NCBI GenBank assembly: GCA_049969715.1
Contig: JBMFOH010000011.1
Coordinates: 1-48,698, forward strand
Length of the DNA stretch: 48,698 bases
DNA from: JBMFOH01 sp049969715 [NCBI: bacterium]
GTDB lineage: Bacteria > DUMJ01
Direction: 5' to 3'
Part shown: in pieces, positions 25,031 through 32,653 of the stretch
Numbering within the stretch: the stretch's first letter is position 1
Layout: each line of letters starts with the position of its first letter
Program-made: the position numbers and the translations under genes
The notes under the pieces: model-generated
Database searches by the model: none
What the model was told of the DNA's origin: nothing
The model's input: only the letters and a program-made list of their open reading frames with translations

Positions 25031-25046
25031 ATGCTTTCGAAAGTAT
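25031..25046. promoter_or_regulatory. ATGCTTTCGAAAGTAT palindrome, candidate DeoR-type operator
   Basis: This 16-bp sequence is symmetric except at one base pair and centres on TTTCGAAA. DeoR-family operators (GlpR and AgaR are known cases) often contain TTCG half-sites. It lies 1 bp upstream of the -35 box of the deoR promoter and 25 bp upstream of the -35 of the divergent infC promoter. Autoregulation by the adjacent DeoR-type protein is an inference from position and sequence. Confidence 0.45.
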
Positions 25047-25071
25047 ATCAAATTGAAAACTCAGAGGAATG

Positions 25072-25101
25072 TTGACATCTGATACTATTTTATGGTATAG
25101 T
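25072..25101 (+). promoter_or_regulatory. Predicted promoter of infC-rpmI-rplT
   Basis: TTGACA (25072-25077) and TATAGT (25096-25101) are 18 bp apart. The start point would be near 25108, only about 32 nt before the infC start. The leader is thus too short for the long L20-binding leaders known from other bacteria. Confidence 0.6.
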
Positions 25102-25139
25102 CTAGCAATGAGATTAGAATTAAAAGGAGGGATTGGTAA

Positions 25140-25727
25140 ATAAGTACCGAATTAAGAATAAATAACCAGATCCAAGCAGTTCAGATAAGGCTTATAGATG
25201 CCAATGGGAAGCACATAGGAGTAGTACCTCTAAAAGAGGGATTAAGGCTGGCAAGAGAAGTAGGGTTAGACTTGGTGGAGATAAATCCGAGTGCTAATCC
25301 GCCAGTATGTAAGATTGTAGATTTTGGTAAGTTCCAATACGAGAAGACCAAGAAGGAGAAAGAGTCTAAAAAGAAACAACATACTATAGAGATCAAAGAA
25401 ATAAGGCTTAGACCTGAGATAGGTGTTCATGATTTAGAGACAAAAATAAAAGGAGCTAAGGAATTCCTAGCAGAAGGCAACAAGGTAAAGTTTACTGTAA
25501 GGTTGAGAGGAAGACAGTTCTTGCATACCGATAGAAGTGATACGTTGATAAGTCAGATAATTGAGCATCTAAAGGATGTGGCAATAGTAGAGTCTGAGAA
25601 ACCTTTATCTGAGGAGAATAGAGAGTTTACGATAATATTTTCACCTAAGAGGCAGGAGGAAAAGAAAGATGGGAAAAGGGCTAAAGACACACAAAGGAGC
25701 AGCGAAGAGATTTCGAGTAACAGCTAG
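25140..25727 (+). CDS. infC: Translation initiation factor IF-3, predicted ATA start
   Basis: A 195-residue initiation factor that binds the 30S subunit and checks start codon-anticodon pairing. The N-terminal domain begins STELRINNQIQAVQIRLID and includes CKIVDFGKFQYE. The C-terminal domain holds IKEIRLRPEIGVHDLETKIK and FTVRLRGRQ. The conserved N-terminus has no ATG, GTG or TTG. An in-frame TAA (25137-25139) is followed at once by ATA (25140-25142), with AAAAGGAGGG 8 nt upstream (25122-25131). infC genes are known for rare AUU/AUC/AUA starts that let IF-3 repress its own synthesis. The tail overlaps rpmI by 59 nt. Confidence 0.93.
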   Translation: MSTELRINNQIQAVQIRLIDANGKHIGVVPLKEGLRLAREVGLDLVEINPSANPPVCKIVDFGKFQYEKTKKEKESKKKQHTIEIKEIRLRPEIGVHDLETKIKGAKEFLAEGNKVKFTVRLRGRQFLHTDRSDTLISQIIEHLKDVAIVESEKPLSEENREFTIIFSPKRQEEKKDGKRAKDTQRSSEEISSNS

Positions 25728-25872
25728 TGGAAAGATAATAAGGGCACACGCTTACAGTGGGCACCACTTTACTAAAAAGAGTAAATCTGCTAACAGGGTC
25801 TTAAAGGGTCTTACTGTAATAGATAAGACTAATGTGAAGGCAGTTAGAAGATTAATACCACATAGTTTATAA
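25669..25872 (+). CDS. rpmI: Ribosomal protein bL35
   Basis: A 67-residue basic protein of the large ribosomal subunit. The sequence LKTHKGAAKRFRVTASGKI, followed by HHFTKKS and ending in HSL, is diagnostic. The only standard start is ATG 25669, which lies 59 nt inside infC in another frame. AGGAGG about 9 nt upstream, within infC, supports it. Translational coupling to infC is likely. It is followed by rplT after 9 nt. Confidence 0.95.
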   Translation: MGKGLKTHKGAAKRFRVTASGKIIRAHAYSGHHFTKKSKSANRVLKGLTVIDKTNVKAVRRLIPHSL

Positions 25873-25881
25873 AGGTGAGAG

Positions 25882-26235
25882 ATGGCTAGAGTAAAAAGCG
25901 GAATAGTCACAAGGAAAAGACATAAGAAGATATTGAAGCTTGCTAAGGGGTATAGAGGAGCAAGAAGTAGGAGATTTAGGACAGCTAACGAAACCCTTTT
26001 AAAAGCTCTCAGTTATGCCTATAGGGATAGAAAGGCAAGAAAGAGGGAGTTTAGGAGATTATGGATCGCTAGGATAAATGCAGGTGTTCGTGAACTAGGA
26101 ATGACATACTCTCAATTTATGAAGGGACTTAAGCTGGCAAATATTAATCTCAACAGAAAGGTCCTAGCGGATTTGGCAGTATCAGATAAGGAAGAATTTG
26201 CTAGAATTGTGAAGCTCTCAAAAGCTGCCTTATAA
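25882..26235 (+). CDS. rplT: Ribosomal protein bL20
   Basis: A 117-residue 23S rRNA-binding protein needed for early 50S assembly. [31 protein letters not shown], and later [20 protein letters not shown] are diagnostic, and the length is canonical. L20 represses the infC-rpmI-rplT operon in several bacteria. Here the leader is short and I see no obvious L20-binding mimic. GGTGAG precedes the ATG. Confidence 0.98.
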   Translation: MARVKSGIVTRKRHKKILKLAKGYRGARSRRFRTANETLLKALSYAYRDRKARKREFRRLWIARINAGVRELGMTYSQFMKGLKLANINLNRKVLADLAVSDKEEFARIVKLSKAAL

Positions 26236-26247
26236 TAGAGGGTCAGT

Positions 26248-27207
26248 ATGGTAGACCCAAATAATTGGGTAATACTGATTTTAAGTCTTGTTGGTTCCTA
26301 TCTACTTACTCCTGTATTTAGGAGGTTAGCCCTAAGGATAGGTTTGACAGATAAACCTAATCCTCGTAAGATTCATTCAGAGCCAATCCCCATTGCTGGG
26401 GGATTTGGCTTTTTAGTTGTATTTGTTTCACTCTCTCTCATATTTTTGCCTATAGATAAAAAGCTCCTAAGTATAATAGGGGGAGCAATACTGATATTTA
26501 TTACCCATCTAATAGATGACCTGTTTAAGGCGAACTCAAAGGATTTTCCTGCCCTTCCTAAATTCTTAGGCCAAATGGCAAGTGCTCTGATAGTTGTAGC
26601 TGGAGGAGTGAGTATCTCTTTTGTTAAGAATCCATTCAGTGGAAATTATATCCTGTTTTCTCCCATTTTATCTACTATATTCACTATCCTATGGATAGCT
26701 GGGGTAAGTAATCTTATAAATTTTGCCGATGGCCTTGATGGTTTGGCATCTGGAATAACTGCTATTGCTGGTACCACCTTAGCAATAGCCAGTGATATCT
26801 TAAATAGGGACTATGCTACTACTATGGCTATTATGCTTGTAGGTATCTCTTTAGGTTTTATAAGGCATAATGTGAGTGCCAAAAATAAGGTATTTATGGG
26901 AGATAGTGGGGCTTATCTCTTAGGTTTTATCCTAGGGGTTATAGCCATAGATGGTACTATGAAGAGTACTGCTGCCATAGCTATACTTGTTCCTTTTTTG
27001 GTACTTGGCCAGCCAATAATAGATACAGGAATAAATGTAATAAGACGAACATTTAAGGGTGAACCATTTTATAAAGCAGATAAAGAACATCTTCATCATA
27101 AGCTTCTTAACTGGGGGTTAAGCACGACTCAGGCATTGATATTTATCTATCTGATAAATATATGTTTTTCTCTTATGGCACTCCTAGCAATATTTGTGAA
27201 AAGATAA
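26248..27207 (+). CDS. Undecaprenyl-phosphate sugar-1-phosphate transferase (WecA/TagO/MraY family)
   Basis: A 319-residue polytopic membrane enzyme that moves a sugar-1-phosphate, usually GlcNAc-1-P, from UDP-sugar to undecaprenyl phosphate, starting cell-surface glycan synthesis. Motifs are in order: TDKPNPRKIHSEPIPIAGG near residue 34, HLIDDLFKAN near 86 (DD pair), NLINFADGLDGLASG near 157, and the cytoplasmic HLHHKLLNWG near 279. About ten hydrophobic segments are visible. The HLHH motif and NFADGLDGL favour the WecA/TagO branch over MraY. It is 12 nt after rplT, an unusual but possible read-through neighbour. Confidence 0.9.
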   Translation: MVDPNNWVILILSLVGSYLLTPVFRRLALRIGLTDKPNPRKIHSEPIPIAGGFGFLVVFVSLSLIFLPIDKKLLSIIGGAILIFITHLIDDLFKANSKDFPALPKFLGQMASALIVVAGGVSISFVKNPFSGNYILFSPILSTIFTILWIAGVSNLINFADGLDGLASGITAIAGTTLAIASDILNRDYATTMAIMLVGISLGFIRHNVSAKNKVFMGDSGAYLLGFILGVIAIDGTMKSTAAIAILVPFLVLGQPIIDTGINVIRRTFKGEPFYKADKEHLHHKLLNWGLSTTQALIFIYLINICFSLMALLAIFVKR

Positions 27208-27227
27208 GTATCTTTGAGTGAGCCTCT

Positions 27228-28427
27228 ATGGAAGCCTTTATCAAGATTCTTATTTCCTTTATAGTAGTGGTATTCCTTTTATATAAAAAGATAAATCTAG
27301 GTTATTGCCTTCTAGCAGGAGCTATTATCTTAGGGGTACTATTTAGAATTCCATTTAATGATTTTTTCCTGTTTACCTTCTTTGCATTTAAGGATAGCTC
27401 TAATCAGTCTCTTCTTGTGACCCTCTTTTTTATTCTTATATTAGCTAATATTATGGGTAAGACGAGACAATTGGAAAGGATTGTTTCTATTACAAAGACG
27501 TTAGTAAAAAATCCTAAGATAGTATTGGCGGCAATGCCTGCCTTTATTGGTTTTTTGCCTATGCCCGGTGGGGCTTTATTTTCTGCTCCGCTGATAGAAA
27601 AAACCGACGAGGAGGAAGAGTTAAGTCCATCCGCACGTTCATTTATAAATTATTGGTTCAGGCATGTATGGGAATACTTCTTCCCTCTATATCCAGGGGT
27701 AATCCTGGCTACTACGATCAGTGGGATAAAGGTTCCTAGGTTTATTCTCCTTCAATTGCCATTTTCTTTGGTAGCTATAACGATAGGCTTTCTCTTTATG
27801 AGTAGACTTAAGATTACAGCAGTCTCAAAGGATGTAGGGAGTGATTCTTGGAGGGAGCTACTTATCTATGTTCTTCCAGTAGTAATCCCCATAGTATCAA
27901 TACTGATAGGATTATTCCCATGGCTTAGTATATTCTTGGGTGTATTAACTTCTATAATAATAAGTACAACAAAAGAGGATATGCCTGTTAAGGAGATTTT
28001 TAATATTACCTTCAGGGGTTTTTCTTGGGATGTATTATTAAATGTAGTAGGAGTAATTGTATTTAAAACCTTTATAGAAAAGACTGGCTCTGTTACAGAG
28101 ATAGCTCAGTTCTTTGTAAATCAAAGTATTCCACTTATCTTCCTTATCACTATCCTACCATTTTTGGTGGGACTTTTTAGTGGAATTACTATGGGCCCTA
28201 TAGGTATAACATTTCCACTAATCATTCCACTTATAAGGGATAACTTCTATAGCAGTGTATCTCTTGCGTATGCCTGTGGTTTTATGGGCGTTATGCTTTC
28301 TCCTGCTCATCTATGCTTTGTGGTAAGCAATCAGTACTTTAATGCTGATATTGATAAGGTATATAGAATTCTTTTTTTACCAGTAGTTTTGATAATAATT
28401 ACTGGGCTTATACTTTATAAAATCTAG
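27228..28427 (+). CDS. DUF401-family membrane permease
   Basis: A 399-residue integral membrane protein with about ten hydrophobic segments. GFLPMPGGALFSAPLIEKT near residue 105 and FSGITMGPIGITFPLIIPL near 318 are the paired re-entrant motifs of the DUF401 family, within the ion-transporter superfamily. The substrate is unknown. Members often lie next to carbohydrate genes, and here the GH38 mannosidase follows 22 nt downstream. It may carry an organic acid or sugar acid. GAGTGAG precedes the ATG. Confidence 0.8.
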   Translation: MEAFIKILISFIVVVFLLYKKINLGYCLLAGAIILGVLFRIPFNDFFLFTFFAFKDSSNQSLLVTLFFILILANIMGKTRQLERIVSITKTLVKNPKIVLAAMPAFIGFLPMPGGALFSAPLIEKTDEEEELSPSARSFINYWFRHVWEYFFPLYPGVILATTISGIKVPRFILLQLPFSLVAITIGFLFMSRLKITAVSKDVGSDSWRELLIYVLPVVIPIVSILIGLFPWLSIFLGVLTSIIISTTKEDMPVKEIFNITFRGFSWDVLLNVVGVIVFKTFIEKTGSVTEIAQFFVNQSIPLIFLITILPFLVGLFSGITMGPIGITFPLIIPLIRDNFYSSVSLAYACGFMGVMLSPAHLCFVVSNQYFNADIDKVYRILFLPVVLIIITGLILYKI

Positions 28428-28448
28428 TATGAAAAGGAGGGAACTATT

Positions 28449-31400
28449 TTGGAAAAGAATGAACATGCTCTAAAGAGATTGGAGTTTAGGTTGTACGAAT
28501 TAACTACATTTAAACTTTTAAAGAGAACCGATATAAACAGTTGGTTATTTAGTGATAATAATAAGGATTGGCAGGAAATTCACTTAGGAGAGAAATGGCC
28601 TAAACAGGGATTTCCTTGCTATTTTAAGAAGGAGTTTCATCTTTCAGATGAATGGAAGGGATTGCCTGTTCTATTACAGCTCTGGGTAGATGGAGAAGGA
28701 ATTGTCTATATAAACAATAAGCCAGTTGGGGGATTAGACCCAAATCACAGAGAATTTGAACTTTTAGAAATGGCGCAGGGAGGGGAACATTTTCAGGTCT
28801 TTATAGAGGCTGTACCTAGAGGTCCATTTGGCAGTCATCTAGGAGAGAACAGATTCTCTCAGGCTTCTATAGCTGCTATAGATAAAGAGGTAGAGTCCAG
28901 TCTTTTTGACCTATTGGCTGTTCTAGACGCAGCTAAAAACCTAAGTGATGAGAGTGAATTGAAAGGATTCCTTATAAAGGCTTTAGATGACGCCCTCTCC
29001 TCGGTAAAATTCCTTTCGAATACTCAAGAGTATCTGAGGATAGCTGGAGAGAATCCTTTTGCTCAGAAGATGATATTTAGGATATGGAATCCCCCTATTC
29101 CTCAACTTCAGGAGATCGTAAACCCAGAAGAGGTAAGGGCTAGTATAGTTAAGGCAAAGGAAAAGCTTTCTCAACTCATCGAAGAGATAAAGAAAAAGTA
29201 TCCACATGTAGGTAATATTACCCTTACAGGCCATTCTCATATAGACCTAGCGTGGCTTTGGCCTATGGCTGAGACGAGAAGAAAAATCAGGAGGACAACA
29301 TCCACGGTCTTATCTCTTATGGAGAGATATCCAGAATTTAAATATAACCAGAGCAGTGCCCAGGTCTATGCATTCTTGAAGGAGGACGAACCTGAGTTAT
29401 ATGAAAGAGTTAAAGAAAAGGTAAGATCTGGGATGTGGGAACCAATAGGAGGTATGTGGGTTGAGAGTGACTGTAATCTTACCTCTGGAGAATCATTGGT
29501 AAGACAAACACTCTATGCTCAAAAGTTCTTTGAAAAGGAGTTTGGTAAGAGATGTAAAGTGGCTTGGCTGCCAGATGCATTTGGATTTACTTGGACATTG
29601 CCTCAGATTCTTAAAAAGGCTGGATTAGAATACTTCTTAACAACAAAGATAAATTGGAATGAGACGAATAAATTTCCATATGACCTTTTCTACTGGCAAT
29701 CCCTTGATGGAACGAGAGTAATAGCCCATTCATTCTTGAATCCAGGGCAAGGCTATAATGGGAATATTAGGGCATTAGACCTCCTTGGTACTTGGCAGAA
29801 TTATAGAGAAAAGACAATATATTACAATACGCTATTGTCCTTTGGATACGGTGATGGTGGGGGTGGACCAACGCTAGAGATGCTAGAGATGTACAAAAGG
29901 TTCAAGGATTTTCCTGGATATCCAAGTTTAAAGATGGGAATAGTGGAGGAATATTTTGAGAATGCACCAAAAGAGGGACTTCCTTTATGGGATGGAGAAC
30001 TCTATCTTGAGCTTCATCGAGGGACATATACCACTCAGTCAAGGATGAAAAAGGCAAATAGGTTGGCTGAACACCTTTTATATACAGTAGAGACTATAAG
30101 TACAGTAGCTTATCTTCTAAATGGAAAGTATCCTCAGAAAGAAGTTACCTATAACTGGCAGAAGGTACTGAGGAATCAATTCCATGATATACTACCTGGC
30201 TCTTCCATAAAAGAGGTCTATGAGGATGCGTTGAAGGAATTAAAAGAGGTAGAAGAGTTCTCAAGGAAGACTATAGAAGATACATTAAAGGATGTTGCCT
30301 CAGAGATAAGTCTAGATAGAGAAGGTCTTGTAATATTTAATCCTAACTCATTCCCTAGGACCCTATGTTATATAGGTGATATCCCATACTCTTCTCTTGA
30401 ACTTCCAGATGGAAGAACTATAAAAGTCCAGAGGCTCTATAATGGTAAGGGACTTGTATATAGTCCATATATAGATGTTCCACCTGTAGGATATCTGGTT
30501 TTATATAAGAGCGATAAAGACGAGGAGGAGAAGAAATTAACTGTAAATACTACATTATTAGAAAACGAAAGAGTAAAGGTTAAGATAGGAGAAGATGGAA
30601 GTATTCTTTCTTTCTTCGATAAGGTAGCTCAGAGAGATATATTCACTGCCAAAGGTAATCAGCTATGGGCTTACTCTGATAGGCCTAGAGACTGGGATGC
30701 CTGGGATGTTTCTCCTGACTATGAAAGGTACGGAGAAGAGATAAAGGACGTAGAGTATATAAATGTTGTAGAGAATGGAGTTTCTCGAGGTGTGGTAGAG
30801 GTGAAGAAGAGATACAGAGATTCTTACATCCTGCAGAGATACATCTTATATAGAGACAATCCAAGGCTTGATATAGAGACAGAGATAGATTGGCACGAGA
30901 GACGAGTGCTATTAAAGGCACTATTCCCTATCGATGTTAGAAGCTCCTACGCCACATATGAGATTGCCTATGGCAATATACAGAGACCAACCCATAAAAA
31001 CACAAGCTGGGATTCTGCAAGATTTGAGGTCCCTGGGCATAGATGGGTAGATCTCTCAGAGGGTAACTATGGAGTAAGCCTTCTAAACGATGGTAAGTAT
31101 GGCTATAGTGCCAATCAGAATACTATAGGGATATCTCTCTTACGTTCTCCAATATATCCTGACTTCTTTGCTGATGAAGGTAAACATACATTTACATACA
31201 GTATCCTACCTCATCAGAATGATTGGAGAAATATTACAGTAAAAGAGGCTATATCTCTGAATACCCCTCTTATCGGTGCAGTAGTACAGCCTAATAAAGG
31301 AAGACTTGATAGGAAGATATCGTTTATAGATATAGATAGTCCAAATGTCATACTTGGTGCATTAAAGAAGGCTGAGGACGACGATGCTATAGTAGTAAGA

Positions 31401-31577
31401 CTTTATGAGGCGTATGGATTTAGAAGTAGGGTAAAGATAAGATGTAATTTTGATGTAAAAAAGGTGGTAGAGGCAAATCTTTTAGAGGATGAAATAGCTC
31501 ATATAGGTATAGTTAACAATGATGTAGAGGTCCTTTTTAGGCCATATGAGATAAAGACATTAAAGTTATATAGATAG
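28449..31577 (+). CDS. Alpha-mannosidase, glycoside hydrolase family 38
   Basis: A 1042-residue retaining alpha-mannosidase without a signal peptide, so probably cytoplasmic. The N-terminal beta domain (1-250) is followed by the catalytic barrel, with zinc motif TGHSHIDLAWLWPMAETRRK near 257-276 and the nucleophile aspartate in WLPDAFGFTWTLPQI near 374. NQFHDILPGSSIKEVY near 578 is also conserved. The C-terminal beta-sandwich domains complete the family architecture. The start is TTG (28449), with AAAAGGAGGG 7 nt upstream. Mannose-6-phosphate isomerase follows 6 nt later, so mannosides are the probable substrates. Confidence 0.95.
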   Translation: MEKNEHALKRLEFRLYELTTFKLLKRTDINSWLFSDNNKDWQEIHLGEKWPKQGFPCYFKKEFHLSDEWKGLPVLLQLWVDGEGIVYINNKPVGGLDPNHREFELLEMAQGGEHFQVFIEAVPRGPFGSHLGENRFSQASIAAIDKEVESSLFDLLAVLDAAKNLSDESELKGFLIKALDDALSSVKFLSNTQEYLRIAGENPFAQKMIFRIWNPPIPQLQEIVNPEEVRASIVKAKEKLSQLIEEIKKKYPHVGNITLTGHSHIDLAWLWPMAETRRKIRRTTSTVLSLMERYPEFKYNQSSAQVYAFLKEDEPELYERVKEKVRSGMWEPIGGMWVESDCNLTSGESLVRQTLYAQKFFEKEFGKRCKVAWLPDAFGFTWTLPQILKKAGLEYFLTTKINWNETNKFPYDLFYWQSLDGTRVIAHSFLNPGQGYNGNIRALDLLGTWQNYREKTIYYNTLLSFGYGDGGGGPTLEMLEMYKRFKDFPGYPSLKMGIVEEYFENAPKEGLPLWDGELYLELHRGTYTTQSRMKKANRLAEHLLYTVETISTVAYLLNGKYPQKEVTYNWQKVLRNQFHDILPGSSIKEVYEDALKELKEVEEFSRKTIEDTLKDVASEISLDREGLVIFNPNSFPRTLCYIGDIPYSSLELPDGRTIKVQRLYNGKGLVYSPYIDVPPVGYLVLYKSDKDEEEKKLTVNTTLLENERVKVKIGEDGSILSFFDKVAQRDIFTAKGNQLWAYSDRPRDWDAWDVSPDYERYGEEIKDVEYINVVENGVSRGVVEVKKRYRDSYILQRYILYRDNPRLDIETEIDWHERRVLLKALFPIDVRSSYATYEIAYGNIQRPTHKNTSWDSARFEVPGHRWVDLSEGNYGVSLLNDGKYGYSANQNTIGISLLRSPIYPDFFADEGKHTFTYSILPHQNDWRNITVKEAISLNTPLIGAVVQPNKGRLDRKISFIDIDSPNVILGALKKAEDDDAIVVRLYEAYGFRSRVKIRCNFDVKKVVEANLLEDEIAHIGIVNNDVEVLFRPYEIKTLKLYR

Positions 31578-31583
31578 GTCGAG

Positions 31584-32651
31584 ATGTCTATGGATGATCC
31601 AATAAAGGTTTTATCCACAAGGGTTTATAGGGTATATAAGGGGGGTTACCTCCTTGATAAATTTAGAGGGGAGAAAAAGCCTAAAGACACAAATTATCCT
31701 GAGGATTGGATATGTTCCACTGTAGAGGCACTTCAACCATATGGAATATCAAAGGAGAGTATCTCTAAGATAGAGCCAATAGAAGGTAGGAATGATATTG
31801 AGTCATTGCTCTCTCTTTATCCCCAGGATATCTTAGGAGAAAAGCATATCAATATATATGGTAGAAAGTTTAACATTTTAGTAAAGCTTTTGGATTCTGC
31901 TATAAGGCTTCCTATTCAATGCCATCCTGATAAGTCTTTTTCAAGAAGATATTTCAACTCTAATTTTGGAAAGGCTGAAGCATGGTTTATCTTAGAGACA
32001 AGGGAGAATCCTTATATACTTTTAGGCTTCAAGGAAAAGATTCCTAAAGCAAAGCTAAAGGGGCTTATAGACAGGAATGCCTCTGAAGAGCTTGCTTCTC
32101 TTATGAATAGGATAGAAGTCAGGCCTTATGATATGTATTTTATAGCACCTAGATTACCTCATGCAATAGGGGAAGGGGTATTTATGGTAGAAACCCAAGA
32201 GCCTACTGATTTTACTATATCTATAGAGCGCAGATGTGGCGATGTTGTCTCTACCGATGAGAAATGTACTTTAAATCTGGGATGGGATATAGCATTAGAT
32301 GCCTTTGATTACACCCAGTACTCTATAGAGGATATTAAAGAGAGGTTTGGTATGAAAAGGGAGAGTATCCTTTCAAGCCCTACAGGAAACATATATAGGA
32401 TAGACGGTGGAGCCTATATGGAGACCTGTTTCAATCTGATATCCCTGGAGGAGGTAAAAGACGTTTCATTCTCGTTTGGAACATTCGCCTCGATGGTGGT
32501 AATAAATGGCAGAGGATACATTGTAAAAGATAAGAGGAATTATCCTATAAGGCATGGAGAAACGTATATAATTCCAGCTAGCTTTAGAGATTGTAGGTTT
32601 GTGGGCGAAGAACCCTTAGATATCCTCTTATCTTTACCTCCAGAGATTTAA
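31584..32651 (+). CDS. manA: Mannose-6-phosphate isomerase, type I
   Basis: A 355-residue cupin metalloenzyme that interconverts mannose-6-P and fructose-6-P. EDWICSTVEA is near residue 40, the zinc motif QCHPDKSFSRRYF near 112, and PRLPHAIGEGVFMVETQEPTDFT near 190 supplies further ligands. It ends 2 bp before the convergent stop of the nucleotidyltransferase gene. Following the GH38 mannosidase, it would bring phosphorylated mannose into glycolysis. No mannokinase is adjacent, so phosphorylation must be done by another kinase. ATG at 31590 is an alternative start. Confidence 0.9.
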   Translation: MSMDDPIKVLSTRVYRVYKGGYLLDKFRGEKKPKDTNYPEDWICSTVEALQPYGISKESISKIEPIEGRNDIESLLSLYPQDILGEKHINIYGRKFNILVKLLDSAIRLPIQCHPDKSFSRRYFNSNFGKAEAWFILETRENPYILLGFKEKIPKAKLKGLIDRNASEELASLMNRIEVRPYDMYFIAPRLPHAIGEGVFMVETQEPTDFTISIERRCGDVVSTDEKCTLNLGWDIALDAFDYTQYSIEDIKERFGMKRESILSSPTGNIYRIDGGAYMETCFNLISLEEVKDVSFSFGTFASMVVINGRGYIVKDKRNYPIRHGETYIIPASFRDCRFVGEEPLDILLSLPPEI

Positions 32652-32653
32652 TT

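Noticed and set aside
25132-25139. ATT at 25132 as the infC start, as in E. coli
   Set aside because: It is in a different frame and meets TAA after three codons. The ATA at 25140 is the codon in frame with the IF-3 N-terminus.
25272-25727. infC starting at 25272
   Set aside because: The conserved N-terminal domain of IF-3 is encoded in the same frame upstream to 25140, so this start would remove about 44 residues.
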